NCBI GenBank assembly: GCA_902790215.1
Contig: CADAQX010000023.1
Coordinates: forward strand, 1-64,000
DNA: 64,000 nt
Reading direction: 5' to 3'
Source: an uncultured Bacteroidota bacterium
Lineage (GTDB): Bacteria > Bacteroidota > Bacteroidia > Bacteroidales > P3
Shown here: one piece after another, positions 1 through 8,826 of the stretch
How the letters are laid out: every line of letters starts with the position of its first letter
How positions within the stretch are numbered: the first letter of the stretch is position 1
The notes under the pieces: generated by a model
What the model saw: the letters and a program-made list of their open reading frames with translations, nothing else
The model's database searches: none
Told to the model about the DNA's origin: nothing
Translations under genes and position numbers: made by a program

Positions 1-2039
1 TTGGCTTTCTTGCGAGCCTCCACCATATTGTCCACATTCTGCTTGATGGAAGAGATATGTGCCGACAGTTCCTCGATGAGCGAGTCGTCGTGAGCCGAGA
101 GGGAACGGGCCTTGTCTGCATCATAGACCTGGTGCATCTTATAGACGTTGTCGAGCAGTGCCGACTGGTAGCGTGTGGCCACGGGGATGATGTGGTTAAG
201 GACAATGTCGCCCAGCACACGGGCCTCTATCTGCACCTTCTTGATGTAGGTGTCCCATTTCACCTCGTTGCGGGCGGCCAGCTCTGTGCGGTTCATCACG
301 CCCGTCTCCTCGAACATCTGCACCGACGAGGGCGAAGTGTAGGCATCATAGATGAGAGGCACGCTGCTCTCGCAGTCCAGACCGCGACGTTGCGCTTCCT
401 GCCTCCATTCGTCGCTGTAGCCGTTGCCATCGAAACGGATGGCCTTCGACTCGCGGATATACTCGCGCAGCAGTTCGAAGATGGCGTGCTCCTTCTGCTC
501 GCCTGCCGCCATACGGGCGTCCACCTCGTGGCGGAACTCCTTCAGCTGCGAGGCAACGGAGGTGTTGAGGGCTATCATAGCACAGCCGCAGTTGGCCGAG
601 GAACCCACGGCGCGGAACTCGAAGCGGTTGCCAGTGAAAGCGAAGGGAGAGGTGCGGTTGCGGTCGGTATTGTCGACCAACACCTCGGGGATATGCGCCA
701 CGCCGAGCTGCATACGGCGCTTTTCGTCGAGGACTATGGCCTGCTCCTTGTCGGCGTTCTCCAGTTGGTCGAGCACCGCCGAGAGCTGGCTGCCGAGGAA
801 GACGCTGATGATGGAAGGGGGCGCCTCCTGGGCACCCAGACGGTGGGCGTTGGTGGCAGTCATAATGGATGCCTTCAGCAAGGCGTTGTGCTTCTTGACG
901 GCCATCATCACGTTGACCAGGAAGGTGACGAATCGGAGGTTCTCCTCGGGCGTCTTGCCGGGGGTGAGGAGGCCGACACCGGTGTCGGTGCCCAGCGACC
1001 AATTGCAATGCTTGCCCGAGCCATTCACGCCGGCGAAGGGCTTCTCGTGCAGCAGCACCTTGAATCCGTGCCGGCTGGCAATTTTGTGCATCAGCGACAT
1101 AAGAATCAGGTTCTGATCGACAGCCAGGTTGGTCTCATTATAGATGGGTGCCAACTCGAACTGGTTGGGCGCCACCTCGTTGTGTCGGGTCTTGCAGGGG
1201 ATGGCATACTTGTATGCTTCGAACTCGAGCTCTTTCATAAACGACTGCACACGGGCGGGGATAGCGCCGAAGTAGTGGTCCTCGAGCTGTTGGTTCTTCG
1301 CCGACTCGTGACCCAGCAGCGTGCGGCCCGTCAGCAGCAGGTCGGGGCGTGCCGAATAGATTGATTCGTCGACGAGGAAATACTCCTGTTCCCAGCCCAG
1401 ATATGAATAGACCTTGTGTACCGTGGGGTCGAAGAGGTGGCACACCTCTGTGGCGGCGCGGTCAACGGCGTGCAATGCCTTGAGCAACGGGGTCTTGTAG
1501 TCGAGCGCCTCGCCGGTATATGAGACGAACACCGTAGGGATACAGAGGGTATCGTCGACCATAAAGGCCGGCGACGTGGTGTCCCAGGCGGTGTAGCCGC
1601 GAGCCTCGAAGGTGTTGCGGATACCGCCGTTGGGGAAACTAGAGCCGTCGGCTTCCTGCTGAGCCAACAGCTTGCCCGAGAACTCCTCGATGACGTCGCT
1701 CCCTGGCTGACCGGCATATTCGATAAAGGCATCGTGTTTCTCGGCCGTGCCCTCGGTGAGCGGCTGGAACCAGTGGGTGTAATGCGTGGCACCCATATCC
1801 AGTGCCCAGTTCTTCATACCTACAGCCACATTGTTGGCCATTTCGCGGTTGAACGGAGCCCCGTTGTCGAGCACATCGCAGAAAGCCCTGTAGGTCTCTG
1901 CCGAGAGGTAGCGAGCCATTTGTTTTCGTCCGAAGATGTGGCTGCCGTAATAATCGGAAACCATACCGGCAGGAGGCTGGACGGCGACCGCCTTCTTGGC
2001 GAAGGCCTCCTGCAACACTTTAAATCTAAGATTACTCAT
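1..2039 (-). CDS. glnN: Type III glutamine synthetase GlnN, 3' end cut off by the window edge
   Basis: ATP-dependent condensation of glutamate and ammonia to glutamine in the cytoplasm; the main ammonium-assimilation enzyme of many Bacteroidales. The minus frame is open from ATG at 2039 to base 1 (about 679 codons of a family length near 730), so the C-terminus lies outside. The translation starts MSNLRFKVLQEAF. It carries type III hallmarks: GRKQMARYL near the N-terminus, the glutamate/ATP-site stretch VNGSGKHCNWSLG, NAHRLGAQEAPPSI, and GNRFEFR around residue 470. Type III enzymes are roughly twice the length of GlnA and form dodecamers. No frameshift is visible. The gene is divergent from the rubrerythrin gene. 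Confidence 0.96.
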   Translation of the reverse strand, partial: MSNLRFKVLQEAFAKKAVAVQPPAGMVSDYYGSHIFGRKQMARYLSAETYRAFCDVLDNGAPFNREMANNVAVGMKNWALDMGATHYTHWFQPLTEGTAEKHDAFIEYAGQPGSDVIEEFSGKLLAQQEADGSSFPNGGIRNTFEARGYTAWDTTSPAFMVDDTLCIPTVFVSYTGEALDYKTPLLKALHAVDRAATEVCHLFDPTVHKVYSYLGWEQEYFLVDESIYSARPDLLLTGRTLLGHESAKNQQLEDHYFGAIPARVQSFMKELEFEAYKYAIPCKTRHNEVAPNQFELAPIYNETNLAVDQNLILMSLMHKIASRHGFKVLLHEKPFAGVNGSGKHCNWSLGTDTGVGLLTPGKTPEENLRFVTFLVNVMMAVKKHNALLKASIMTATNAHRLGAQEAPPSIISVFLGSQLSAVLDQLENADKEQAIVLDEKRRMQLGVAHIPEVLVDNTDRNRTSPFAFTGNRFEFRAVGSSANCGCAMIALNTSVASQLKEFRHEVDARMAAGEQKEHAIFELLREYIRESKAIRFDGNGYSDEWRQEAQRRGLDCESSVPLIYDAYTSPSSVQMFEETGVMNRTELAARNEVKWDTYIKKVQIEARVLGDIVLNHIIPVATRYQSALLDNVYKMHQVYDADKARSLSAHDDSLIEELSAHISSIKQNVDNMVEARKKA

Positions 2040-2178
2040 TGTTTGTAAATGATGGTTATATGATATTTTGATATTATTTCCCAAGTACGGCAGGCAATAA
2101 AAAATCATTTAACGGAACGACAATAATAATATTGTGTCTCGCACAAAAAAAATGGCGCCTTTTGCAGAACGGGGATGC

Positions 2179-2186
2179 CAAAGATA
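2179..2186 (-). promoter_or_regulatory. Possible Bacteroidota -7 element for glnN
   Basis: The plus-strand octamer CAAAGATA reads TATCTTTG on the minus strand, matching TAnnTTTG. It lies about 140 bases upstream of the glnN ATG, so the leader would be long. No TTG/TTTG at the expected -33 spacing is evident, so this is weak. Confidence 0.3.
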
Positions 2187-2326
2187 TAGCAAACGCACTT
2201 ACGATGATTTACACCTCACCAGTATATGCAAAATTAGAGCAAGAGAAGACCAAATACTGGTGGCTCGGAATAAATGCACTCTATCAGGAAATCAAAGATG
2301 TTATTTAAAAACAAACACTGGATATT

Positions 2327-2916
2327 ATGAAATACAAATGCACCATTTGCAAGTATGAGTACGACCCGGCACAGGGTGACCCCACACAGGGCATAGCCCC
2401 CGGAACACCTTTTGAGGCACTGCCTGCCGACTGGAAATGTCCGCGCTGCAAGCAGGGCAAGGAGAAATTCGAACCCATTGAGGAGCCGAAACCCGCCAAC
2501 CCCTATGCTGGAACACAGACCGAGAAGAACCTGCACGCAGCCTTCGCTGGCGAGAGCGAGGCACGCAACAAGTACACCTACTTCGCCTCGAAGGCTAAGA
2601 AAGAGGGCTTTGAGCAGATTGCCGCCCTCTTCCTGCAGACCGCCACGAAGGCTTTGCTCGTACCGCCGAGGCCGAGGGCTTCCCCGAGCTGGCCGCTAAG
2701 TTCCGTGGTGTGGCCGCCATCGAGAAGCACCACGAAGAGCGTTACCGCGCCCTGCTGCACAACGTCGAGGCCAAAGAAGTCTTTGCCAAGAGCGAAGTGA
2801 AAGTATGGGAATGCCGCAACTGCGGCCACATCGTCGTGGGCACACAAGCCCCCGAGGTCTGCCCCGTCTGCAACCACCCGCAAGCCTACTTCGAGATCAA
2901 CCAGCAGAACTATTAA
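2327..2916 (+). pseudogene. Rubredoxin-rubrerythrin-rubredoxin gene broken by an internal deletion and frameshift
   Basis: Rubrerythrins are diiron peroxidases that detoxify hydrogen peroxide in anaerobes. The first frame encodes an N-terminal rubredoxin domain (Cys5/8 and Cys38/41) and the first helix pair of the four-helix bundle (GESEARNKY to FLQTA). The sequence then jumps at about 2643-2646 into the +1 frame. That frame continues [19 protein letters not shown], then EKHHEERY and a C-terminal CxxC/CxxC rubredoxin-like domain ending at 2916. Relative to family members, about 40 residues carrying the EKEH iron ligands are missing and the frame is lost. Read through, the product would be 157 residues with a nonsense tail. 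The tail is likely untranslated, although reinitiation at ATG 2710 is conceivable. Having rubredoxin domains at both ends is itself less common. An assembly error is an alternative. Confidence 0.8.
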
Positions 2917-2940
2917 TCTGCATAAACCCCTATACACTTG

Positions 2941-2970
2941 AAATCCGAGACCCACAACGGTCTCGGATTT
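2941..2970. terminator. Bidirectional hairpin terminator between convergent genes
   Basis: A perfect 12-bp stem (2941-2952 with 2959-2970) and a 6-base loop, flanked by A/T runs on both sides. It lies between the rubrerythrin gene (+) and the esterase gene (-), so it can serve both. Confidence 0.8.
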
Positions 2971-2994
2971 CTGTTTAAAATACTTCGTGTGTGG

Positions 2995-3846
2995 CTATAG
3001 GTTGAAGACCTTTTTGAAAAACTCCACTGTGTGGGCAATGACAACTTTGCGGTGGCGGGTGATGGTGTGGTTCTCGCCTTTGACCACTTGGAGGCTGGCT
3101 TTGTCGCCGTAGGTTTGCAGATATTTCTCGCTACACCACATGGGGACGGTTCCGTCGTGGTCTCCATGCAAAAGCAATACCGGTCCCGTATAGGCTGACG
3201 CGGTGCCGTAGATGTCGAGCTGCTGGGTGGTGAGCAGGTACTCGCGTCCAAGTTTCATCGTGCCCCAACAGCGGATATACTCGGGTGGGTTCTTGGGGTC
3301 GAAACGGGCGTTAAAGAACTTGCCCCCTTGGCAAGCCTCTTTGATTACGGCTCCGGGTGCAATAAGCACCATGCCGTCCGGCACAGCACCGCCAGTAGTC
3401 GCCAGCCGTCCGGCCGTCATCGAGGCCACCACACCGCCCTGCGAGTGCCCCAACAGCCCGATACCGTTTACATAGGGCAGCGAGCGAACATAGTTCCATA
3501 TAGCCTGTGCATCGGCCAACTCCTTCTCACTCGTCATGTTCTGCATACGGCCTTCGCTCTTGCCGTGGCCGTCGAAGTCGAAACGTACCGATGCAATGCC
3601 CGCCTTGGCAAGACCCTTGGCCAGTTGGGGCATGGGGATATAGTCCTTGCTGGAGAAGATGCCGTGCATAAGAATCACCATCGGGCAATGTCCCGTGGTG
3701 GTGTCAAACCCCTCGGGAAGGGTGACCTTGAATGCAATGCCGCCTTCGGGTCCTTGCACCTCGAACTCCCGTGCCGCTGGCCTGCATGCCAGCAGCGCCC
3801 CTGCACCCATCAGCATCACAAACATACAAAAAACGTTCCGTATCAT
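2995..3846 (-). CDS. Lipoprotein alpha/beta hydrolase, cinnamoyl-esterase-like
   Basis: A 283-residue serine esterase. An N-terminal signal peptide ends in the lipobox LLAC (Cys21), which predicts a lipid-anchored envelope protein. The catalytic triad is visible: nucleophile Ser135 in GHSQG, Asp231 in HGDHDGTVP, and His260 in GENH. The oxyanion region is LMHGIFSSK near residues 59-67. The pattern GHSQGGVVASM followed by an insert with FDPKNPPEYI resembles the feruloyl/cinnamoyl esterase group of gut bacteria, so a plant hydroxycinnamate or small acyl ester is the likely substrate (inference). It is a monocistronic gene facing the rubrerythrin gene. Confidence 0.85.
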   Translation of the reverse strand: MIRNVFCMFVMLMGAGALLACRPAAREFEVQGPEGGIAFKVTLPEGFDTTTGHCPMVILMHGIFSSKDYIPMPQLAKGLAKAGIASVRFDFDGHGKSEGRMQNMTSEKELADAQAIWNYVRSLPYVNGIGLLGHSQGGVVASMTAGRLATTGGAVPDGMVLIAPGAVIKEACQGGKFFNARFDPKNPPEYIRCWGTMKLGREYLLTTQQLDIYGTASAYTGPVLLLHGDHDGTVPMWCSEKYLQTYGDKASLQVVKGENHTITRHRKVVIAHTVEFFKKVFNL

Positions 3847-3960
3847 ACAAAATCATATTAGTGAATACATGTCAAAGCAATATGGGCTCTCCAGCCGCTC
3901 CTTATAGGTGCCCCTTTCTAATTTCAGGAGGCGGTGCTCATCTTTTAATACCGTTCAATC

Positions 3961-4359
3961 TTAGCAACAATGGTTGTGGTGGTGTCTCATAGGAAGGTCT
4001 GCCCCTTCAAGGTTGATATCACAATACATATAGCTAGCAATATTGCTTCTGATATTGCTCCACGAAAGGTCTGCATAGCTAAAATCGGCACCCTCTAAGT
4101 CTGCATAATCGAAGTGGGCGTAGCGAAGATCTGCCTCTCTAAAGTTGGCACCACGCAGGTCGGTAAAATAAAACCAAGCACCACTAAGATCCAATCCCCT
4201 AAAGTCAGCTTCGCGTAAGTCCATATTTGATAAGTCAAGGTCATATGTCCGGTCGGCAGGGTATGTTGAAACAATATTACCAAAAATATCGCGTACAACT
4301 ACTTCAGGGTTCTCAACCTGAGCAATCACTTGTCCGTGGATATTCTTTATCTCAACCAT
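3961..4359 (-). CDS. Pentapeptide-repeat protein, copy 1, downstream of the R-M gene
   Basis: 132 residues. An N-terminal segment (MVEIKNIHGQVIAQVENPE) is followed by about twelve A(D/N)Lxx-type pentapeptides (DLSNM DLREA DFRGL DLSGA, then NFREA DLRYA and so on), which fold as a right-handed quadrilateral beta helix. It ends in an unusual His/Cys tail, MRHHHNHCC. It is very similar to the gene at 7712-8107, including the tail and about 30 bp beyond the stop codon, so the two are recent duplicates flanking the restriction-modification gene. Some pentapeptide proteins (Qnr, MfpA) mimic DNA and protect gyrase. That role is not shown here, and the function is unknown. Confidence 0.8.
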   Translation of the reverse strand: MVEIKNIHGQVIAQVENPEVVVRDIFGNIVSTYPADRTYDLDLSNMDLREADFRGLDLSGAWFYFTDLRGANFREADLRYAHFDYADLEGADFSYADLSWSNIRSNIASYMYCDINLEGADLPMRHHHNHCC

Positions 4360-4432
4360 ATATCAATGAGGTTTACATGTGTGAATAATGTATCAGGCTT
4401 GTTTCTAATGTGATAGTCGGAAAATGCTTGAA

Positions 4433-7360
4433 TTATTGTTTTTCTGTTAATTGTTTGTATAGTTTGAATAGTTCGGCGACGCAGAGACTTTCGGTAAATG
4501 ATGATTTTACGGGGAATCCATAAGCCTCCATGACGGCGCGGTCGTTATCTTGGTGAGCCTTTCGAAGTTCTATAGGCATTGTCAGTTCGTCGTAAAGGTC
4601 GGCTAAACTACTGTCGGGATAGAGGGCACGGGCATCCAATATTTGCTGTGCAGTCTGTTCAATTTTTATTATTTGATTATCTGTTGGCGACGGCCATGGG
4701 AAGTTATTGTAAACAACATCCTTTGAGTAACGATAATCACTCTTTAATCTTCCGCACACAGCCCTCATCCATGCCATGTGAACATTGCTCTCAAGTATGC
4801 CGAAGTGGTAAAGAGTGGCGTAGGGAATAAGAAATACAAGGTCACTGGAAAGGGCTTGAGGTGGCATAAACCCCATTGGTACATAGCGGCGTTTTTCAGA
4901 TGATACTTTTGGTACAATAATATAGTTGCCTTTCGGCATGTTTTCAACATGGAAACGGGTTGGTCGGTCTGCCAGTTTCCTAGTTCCAGGACTCTTGCTG
5001 GCCAGTCTTATTTCTCGTACAGCCTCTATGCGTTTAAGGCAGTGTGGCATTTGGTGCAACACTGCAGGAGAACAATCTCCTAACCAAAGACAATAACGTG
5101 GTTTTTGATGGATGAATTCCTCAGAACCATACCAAGGCTTGAAATAATTGGCCGAAAGAGGTTCATGCTTTATGAAATCTTCCATTTGTTCTTTGGTGAA
5201 CAGGTAATTCCCCCCGTCAATAGGTTTATTTCCAATGCCTATCTCAGGAACAGAAAAAAGAGGCCGTTGCCTGCTACCGACGAATACGTCTGGGGCATCT
5301 GTTAGATATGCGTTAATATTCTCTGCTTCTATCTTTCTTTCACTGTCATATATATAGCATGGTTTTACTCTAATGTAGCTGAAACCAACGATAACACAGT
5401 GTACGTGAGCCTTCAGGGATGCTTCGCTGTCCCAGCGGAATGTACGGTGTGCGAAATTAATACGAATGCCATCGTTGAAAAGTCTCTCCCATAGATTGGC
5501 AACTTGTTCACCTTGGCAGACGCTGTTGGTCGAAACAAAAGCTGTGCGTATTTGAGGATCTGTCTTCATTATTTCCGCAGCTTTCTTATACCAACAACAG
5601 ACATAGTCCATATTGCCCACGTTCTTCCACTTGGTTCCAAAAATGTCTATCACATCCTGTTTCTGGCTTTCGCTCATCAAACGTGCTCCTACAAACGGCG
5701 GATTTCCCATGATGTAGTCATAGTGAACCTTGTAGGATTGTATTTCCTTTGGCTTTGGGCCGGTAAGGATATGTGAGGTTACCAAAGTGATTTCGTTATA
5801 TTCGAAAGATGATGATTCGCTGACCATCTGCGGTTTTTCCTCGGGAATAAGATAGACATTCTTGGCGTGGATGGTAGGTATGTCTGTGGGGTATTCAATG
5901 ATATCCCAATCCATTCGCAAGGCATTGCCCTCTCGGATGTTGCAGTAGCTTTTAAGAGGAAGGAAGTCGATGTCACGATGGATGATGCGCTCAGTCTCAC
6001 GGAGCATTTGTGCCTCGGATATCCACAGTGCAGTGGTGGCAACAGTGACGGCAAAATCGTTTATCTCTATGCCGTAAAATTGGTTTATGTTGACTTTGAT
6101 AGGATTTACTTCGTCAAATCCGAGGAATGACTGTCCATGGTAACGGGCACTAATAACCTCATTCTCCATGCGACGTAGTGAAAGGTAGGTTTCAGTAAGA
6201 AAGTTACCGCTGCCACAGGCGGGGTCAAGGAATGTGAGGGATGCAATCTTGTCTTGGAAGGAGTCGAGTTTCTTCCGGCGTTCCTTTTCTACTTTCTTTT
6301 CCAGTATTTCATCCAACTCACGGCGTAAGTCATTGAGGAAAAGTGGATCGATGACTTTGTGGATATTCTCTATACTGGTGTAGTGCATACCACCGGTTCG
6401 TCGAGTCTCAGGGTTCAACGTGCTCTCAAAAACGGCACCAAAGATTGTGGGAGATATCTCACTCCAGTCAAAGTCGAGACTGGCATTGTCAAGTAGGGTC
6501 TGCCTTAACTCGTCAGTGAATTGCGGTATCTCAATCTCTTCTGAAAAGAGTCCACCGTTGGTATAGGGAAACGCCTTGAGGTCGTCTTTTAAATATTTGC
6601 TGCGCTTGTCCTGCGGTGTGTTAAGGGTCTCAAATAGACGGATAAGGGCGTTGCGTAGGTCTTCTGCCTCATAGCGTATCAGATAGTTGTGGAACTGGTC
6701 GTGGGAAAACACTCCAGCATCCTCAGCATAGAGACAGAATACAATGCGTACACAAAGGATATTGAGCCAGCGGAGGGCTTCAGGCGAGGTATCATCATAT
6801 TGTTTTAGCAGTGCATCGTATATTCTACCGACTATCTCACCGGCTTGAATCGACACCTGCATTTCTTTGGTGACATGTTCGCTCTTGCTGTCCACCAGAA
6901 ACTGAAGCCGGTAGTATTCCCTATCAAGATTGGCAAGCAATAGGTGTTCAGGCTCTCCATTGGGTTGTTCCATGTCGTAGATAAGGAATTCGCTGAAATT
7001 GCATGTTACAATCCAGCGGGGATGTTTGCTTACGGGCAGTCCCAGCACATAACGCTTTGCCTGTAAGAATGGGCTGATAATGGAACCGTCACTTTGCACA
7101 ATGCCTTTGCGCAAATCTTTTCCCAGCGACTTCTGCTCTATTAGTACTCGCGTTGATGGAATATACACGTCAATAAAGTTGGTTTGGTCCACCTTTACCG
7201 ATTCTTCGTATCGGACAAATGAAGTTACATCCTCGACTCCGAAAACCGATGTAAGCATGTCGGTCCAAAACAATTGGCTCTCACCTTTCTCGTATCCACG
7301 ACCTTGCCAACGTTTGGCAAATTCTTTCGCAGCAGCTGCTTGTTGTTTGTCCGTAGTCAT
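4433..7360 (-). CDS. MmeI-like type IIL/IIG restriction-modification enzyme (nuclease plus DNA adenine methyltransferase)
   Basis: A single 975-residue polypeptide. Residues about 55-80 carry a PD-(D/E)xK nuclease site, D64-x10-E75-x-K77 (FIDVYIPSTRVLIEQK), spaced almost as in MmeI (D-x9-ExK). A helical linker follows. The gamma-class N6-adenine methyltransferase has SAM motif I DPACGSGNF at 379-387, YGIEINDFA, and motif IV NPPF at 553-556. The C-terminal third should hold the target-recognition domain (MmeI_TRD/MmeI_C type). Such enzymes cut at a fixed distance from their site and protect host DNA by hemimethylation, with no separate R or S subunit. ATG 7360 is chosen over the upstream TTG 7384 because a -7 promoter element overlaps the latter. 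The gene is AT-richer than its surroundings and is bracketed by duplicated pentapeptide genes, which suggests acquisition. Confidence 0.88.
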   Translation of the reverse strand: MTTDKQQAAAAKEFAKRWQGRGYEKGESQLFWTDMLTSVFGVEDVTSFVRYEESVKVDQTNFIDVYIPSTRVLIEQKSLGKDLRKGIVQSDGSIISPFLQAKRYVLGLPVSKHPRWIVTCNFSEFLIYDMEQPNGEPEHLLLANLDREYYRLQFLVDSKSEHVTKEMQVSIQAGEIVGRIYDALLKQYDDTSPEALRWLNILCVRIVFCLYAEDAGVFSHDQFHNYLIRYEAEDLRNALIRLFETLNTPQDKRSKYLKDDLKAFPYTNGGLFSEEIEIPQFTDELRQTLLDNASLDFDWSEISPTIFGAVFESTLNPETRRTGGMHYTSIENIHKVIDPLFLNDLRRELDEILEKKVEKERRKKLDSFQDKIASLTFLDPACGSGNFLTETYLSLRRMENEVISARYHGQSFLGFDEVNPIKVNINQFYGIEINDFAVTVATTALWISEAQMLRETERIIHRDIDFLPLKSYCNIREGNALRMDWDIIEYPTDIPTIHAKNVYLIPEEKPQMVSESSSFEYNEITLVTSHILTGPKPKEIQSYKVHYDYIMGNPPFVGARLMSESQKQDVIDIFGTKWKNVGNMDYVCCWYKKAAEIMKTDPQIRTAFVSTNSVCQGEQVANLWERLFNDGIRINFAHRTFRWDSEASLKAHVHCVIVGFSYIRVKPCYIYDSERKIEAENINAYLTDAPDVFVGSRQRPLFSVPEIGIGNKPIDGGNYLFTKEQMEDFIKHEPLSANYFKPWYGSEEFIHQKPRYCLWLGDCSPAVLHQMPHCLKRIEAVREIRLASKSPGTRKLADRPTRFHVENMPKGNYIIVPKVSSEKRRYVPMGFMPPQALSSDLVFLIPYATLYHFGILESNVHMAWMRAVCGRLKSDYRYSKDVVYNNFPWPSPTDNQIIKIEQTAQQILDARALYPDSSLADLYDELTMPIELRKAHQDNDRAVMEAYGFPVKSSFTESLCVAELFKLYKQLTEKQ

Positions 7361-7381
7361 TGTATATGCTGTTTGAAAATG

Positions 7382-7389
7382 CAAAGATA
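7382..7389 (-). promoter_or_regulatory. -7 element (TATCTTTG) of the R-M gene
   Basis: Minus-strand TATCTTTG followed by CA, the typical Bacteroidota -7 box. It predicts a transcript starting near 7375, only about 15 bases before ATG 7360. It decides the start codon, since the TTG at 7384 would not be transcribed. Confidence 0.75.
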
Positions 7390-7399
7390 CGATTTTTTT

Positions 7400-7700
7400 T
7401 TCTAATTGTCGAATCTAAAAATTATTCCTACTGGTTTGGCAGGTTCTCTTTTGGGGGATTTGTGGTTGCAGGTTTGAGGGGTAAAGGGTCGAAAGGTTAA
7501 AAGGTTTAAGGGTTTGACGAATTGAGAATTGAGAATTGAATTCGTTAATTCGTTAATCGACTAACACAATAACACATTCACGCATTAACACATTCATTCA
7601 CACGTTAACACATTCAAACCTTCCTCCCCTAAAACCTTAAAACATTAACACAATCAAGCATTCAAGCAATAATTCAAGGTGGCGGTGATCATCTGTTAAT
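7400..7700. repeat. AT-rich simple-repeat spacer between the R-M gene and pentapeptide copy 2
   Basis: No gene is visible. The stretch contains imperfect tandem words: AAAGGTT/AAGGGTTT near 7484-7520, GAATTGAGAATTGA at 7521-7545, and many variants of AACACATTCA at 7560-7660. The same words recur in other intergenic stretches (24.3-24.8 kb, 46.85-46.95 kb), and the GAATTGAGA type recurs inside the 2-macroglobulin gene. Confidence 0.6.
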
Positions 7701-7711
7701 GTCGTTCAATC

Positions 7712-8107
7712 TTAGCAACAATGGTTGTGGTGGTGTCTCATAGGAAGGTCTGCTCCTTCAAAGTTGATCTCGTCCCACCATATTTCGATGTTGTCCCGAA
7801 TATTGCTCGAGGAAAGGTCGGCGTAGCTGAAATCAGCCCCTTCAAAATCGGCACAGAAGAAGTCGGCCAGAAACAGATTTGCCTCACGAAAGTCGGCACC
7901 ACGCAGGTCGGATAATGCAAAACAAGCACAACTAAGATCCCATCCCCTAAAGTCAGCTTCGCGTAAGTCCATATTTGATAAGTCAAGGTCGTATGTCCGG
8001 TCGGCAGGGTATGTTGTAGCAATATTACCGTAAATATCACGTACTACTTCTTCAGGGTTCTCAACCTGAGCAATCACTTGTCCGTGGATGTTCTTTATCT
8101 CAACCAT
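7712..8107 (-). CDS. Pentapeptide-repeat protein, copy 2, upstream of the R-M gene
   Basis: 131 residues from ATG 8107; an in-frame TTG 36 bases upstream is a less likely start. It is near-identical to the 3961-4359 product over the first 50 residues and the last 20 (including the MRHHHNHCC tail). It diverges in the central pentapeptides (ALSDL RGADF REANL FLADF FCADF EGADF). The two copies are in the same orientation and enclose only the restriction-modification gene, which makes a direct repeat that homologous recombination could use to delete or duplicate it. Divergence confined to the coil faces suggests selection on the binding surface (inference). Confidence 0.8.
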   Translation of the reverse strand: MVEIKNIHGQVIAQVENPEEVVRDIYGNIATTYPADRTYDLDLSNMDLREADFRGWDLSCACFALSDLRGADFREANLFLADFFCADFEGADFSYADLSSSNIRDNIEIWWDEINFEGADLPMRHHHNHCC

Positions 8108-8189
8108 AATACTGCAAGGCTGTTTTATAAATAACGTTTTCAACCTTGTTTTATTGTGTAGTGGTGGTAAGTGTTTTTTCGGAGGGCGG

Positions 8190-8825
8190 TTAGAATGCCC
8201 AGCCGATTTTGATACCGTAGGTCAGCATGGCGGCGTAGGCGGCGCTGATGCCGGGATTACTGATGGTGTGGAAGGGACCGGCAACCATCAGGGGGATGTT
8301 GTAGCCCGCAAAGGGCGAGAGGACAAAGCCGTGTTTGCTTACAAACTGAAATCCATAAATCAGCGCAAGGGTGAGGTCCTGCTCATGGTAAGTGTGCCGC
8401 TCGGTGAGGATGTCCCAGCCTTGGTTGCCCACAAAGATGTCGTAGGAACTCCATTGGTACACGTAGGCCAGGCGCAGTTTGAGATAGCAGCTCGTCTGCA
8501 CCAGCCCGCCGCGTCTCATCATCGGCATATCGTTGCGGTTGAGGGGGAAATAGAACTTATAGCCTAAGGTGCCGACGTATCCCGGCCGTGTGTGGCAGTT
8601 CCAGATGGCACCGCGCAGCCGCTCCCAATAGAAGCCCTGTGCTCCCAGCTCCACCTCAACCGAAGAGCGGAAGGGGAGAGTACGCTCGTAGGAGACAAGT
8701 GCCGACCCGCCGAGCAGTGGCAGGGGGCTGACGGTAACGCTATTGCAACGCACCCTGACAGAGTCTTGTGCTTGCAGGCTGCCGCAAAGCAGAAGAGGCA
8801 GAAGGATGACAATAAGTTTCTTCAT
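8190..8825 (-). CDS. Secreted outer-membrane beta-barrel-like protein
   Basis: 211 residues. A Sec signal peptide (MKKLIVILLPLLLCGSLQA, cleavage before QD) is followed by alternating hydrophobic/polar strands (GTLGYKFYF, LKLRLAYVYQW, LALIYGFQF, AAMLTYGIKIGWAF). It ends in an aromatic residue, as typical of small 8-stranded outer-membrane barrels. Its ATG lies 1 base after the stop codon of the lipoprotein gene, so the two are co-transcribed. No specific family is recognised. Confidence 0.7.
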   Translation of the reverse strand: MKKLIVILLPLLLCGSLQAQDSVRVRCNSVTVSPLPLLGGSALVSYERTLPFRSSVEVELGAQGFYWERLRGAIWNCHTRPGYVGTLGYKFYFPLNRNDMPMMRRGGLVQTSCYLKLRLAYVYQWSSYDIFVGNQGWDILTERHTYHEQDLTLALIYGFQFVSKHGFVLSPFAGYNIPLMVAGPFHTISNPGISAAYAAMLTYGIKIGWAF

Positions 8826-8826
8826 A

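Noticed and set aside
2710-2916. Separate small rubredoxin-like gene
   Set aside because: The in-frame sequence begins upstream ([12 protein letters not shown]) and continues the rubrerythrin bundle, so it is the 3' part of a broken gene.
4433-7384. BREX-type PglX methyltransferase, and the TTG start at 7384
   Set aside because: No other BREX genes are present, and the length and N-terminal D-x10-ExK nuclease site fit MmeI-like enzymes. The TTG lies within the promoter -7 box.
7560-7670. CRISPR-like periodic repeats (AACACATTCA words)
   Set aside because: Repeat units are short and imperfect, there are no unique spacers of constant length, and no cas genes are in the window.
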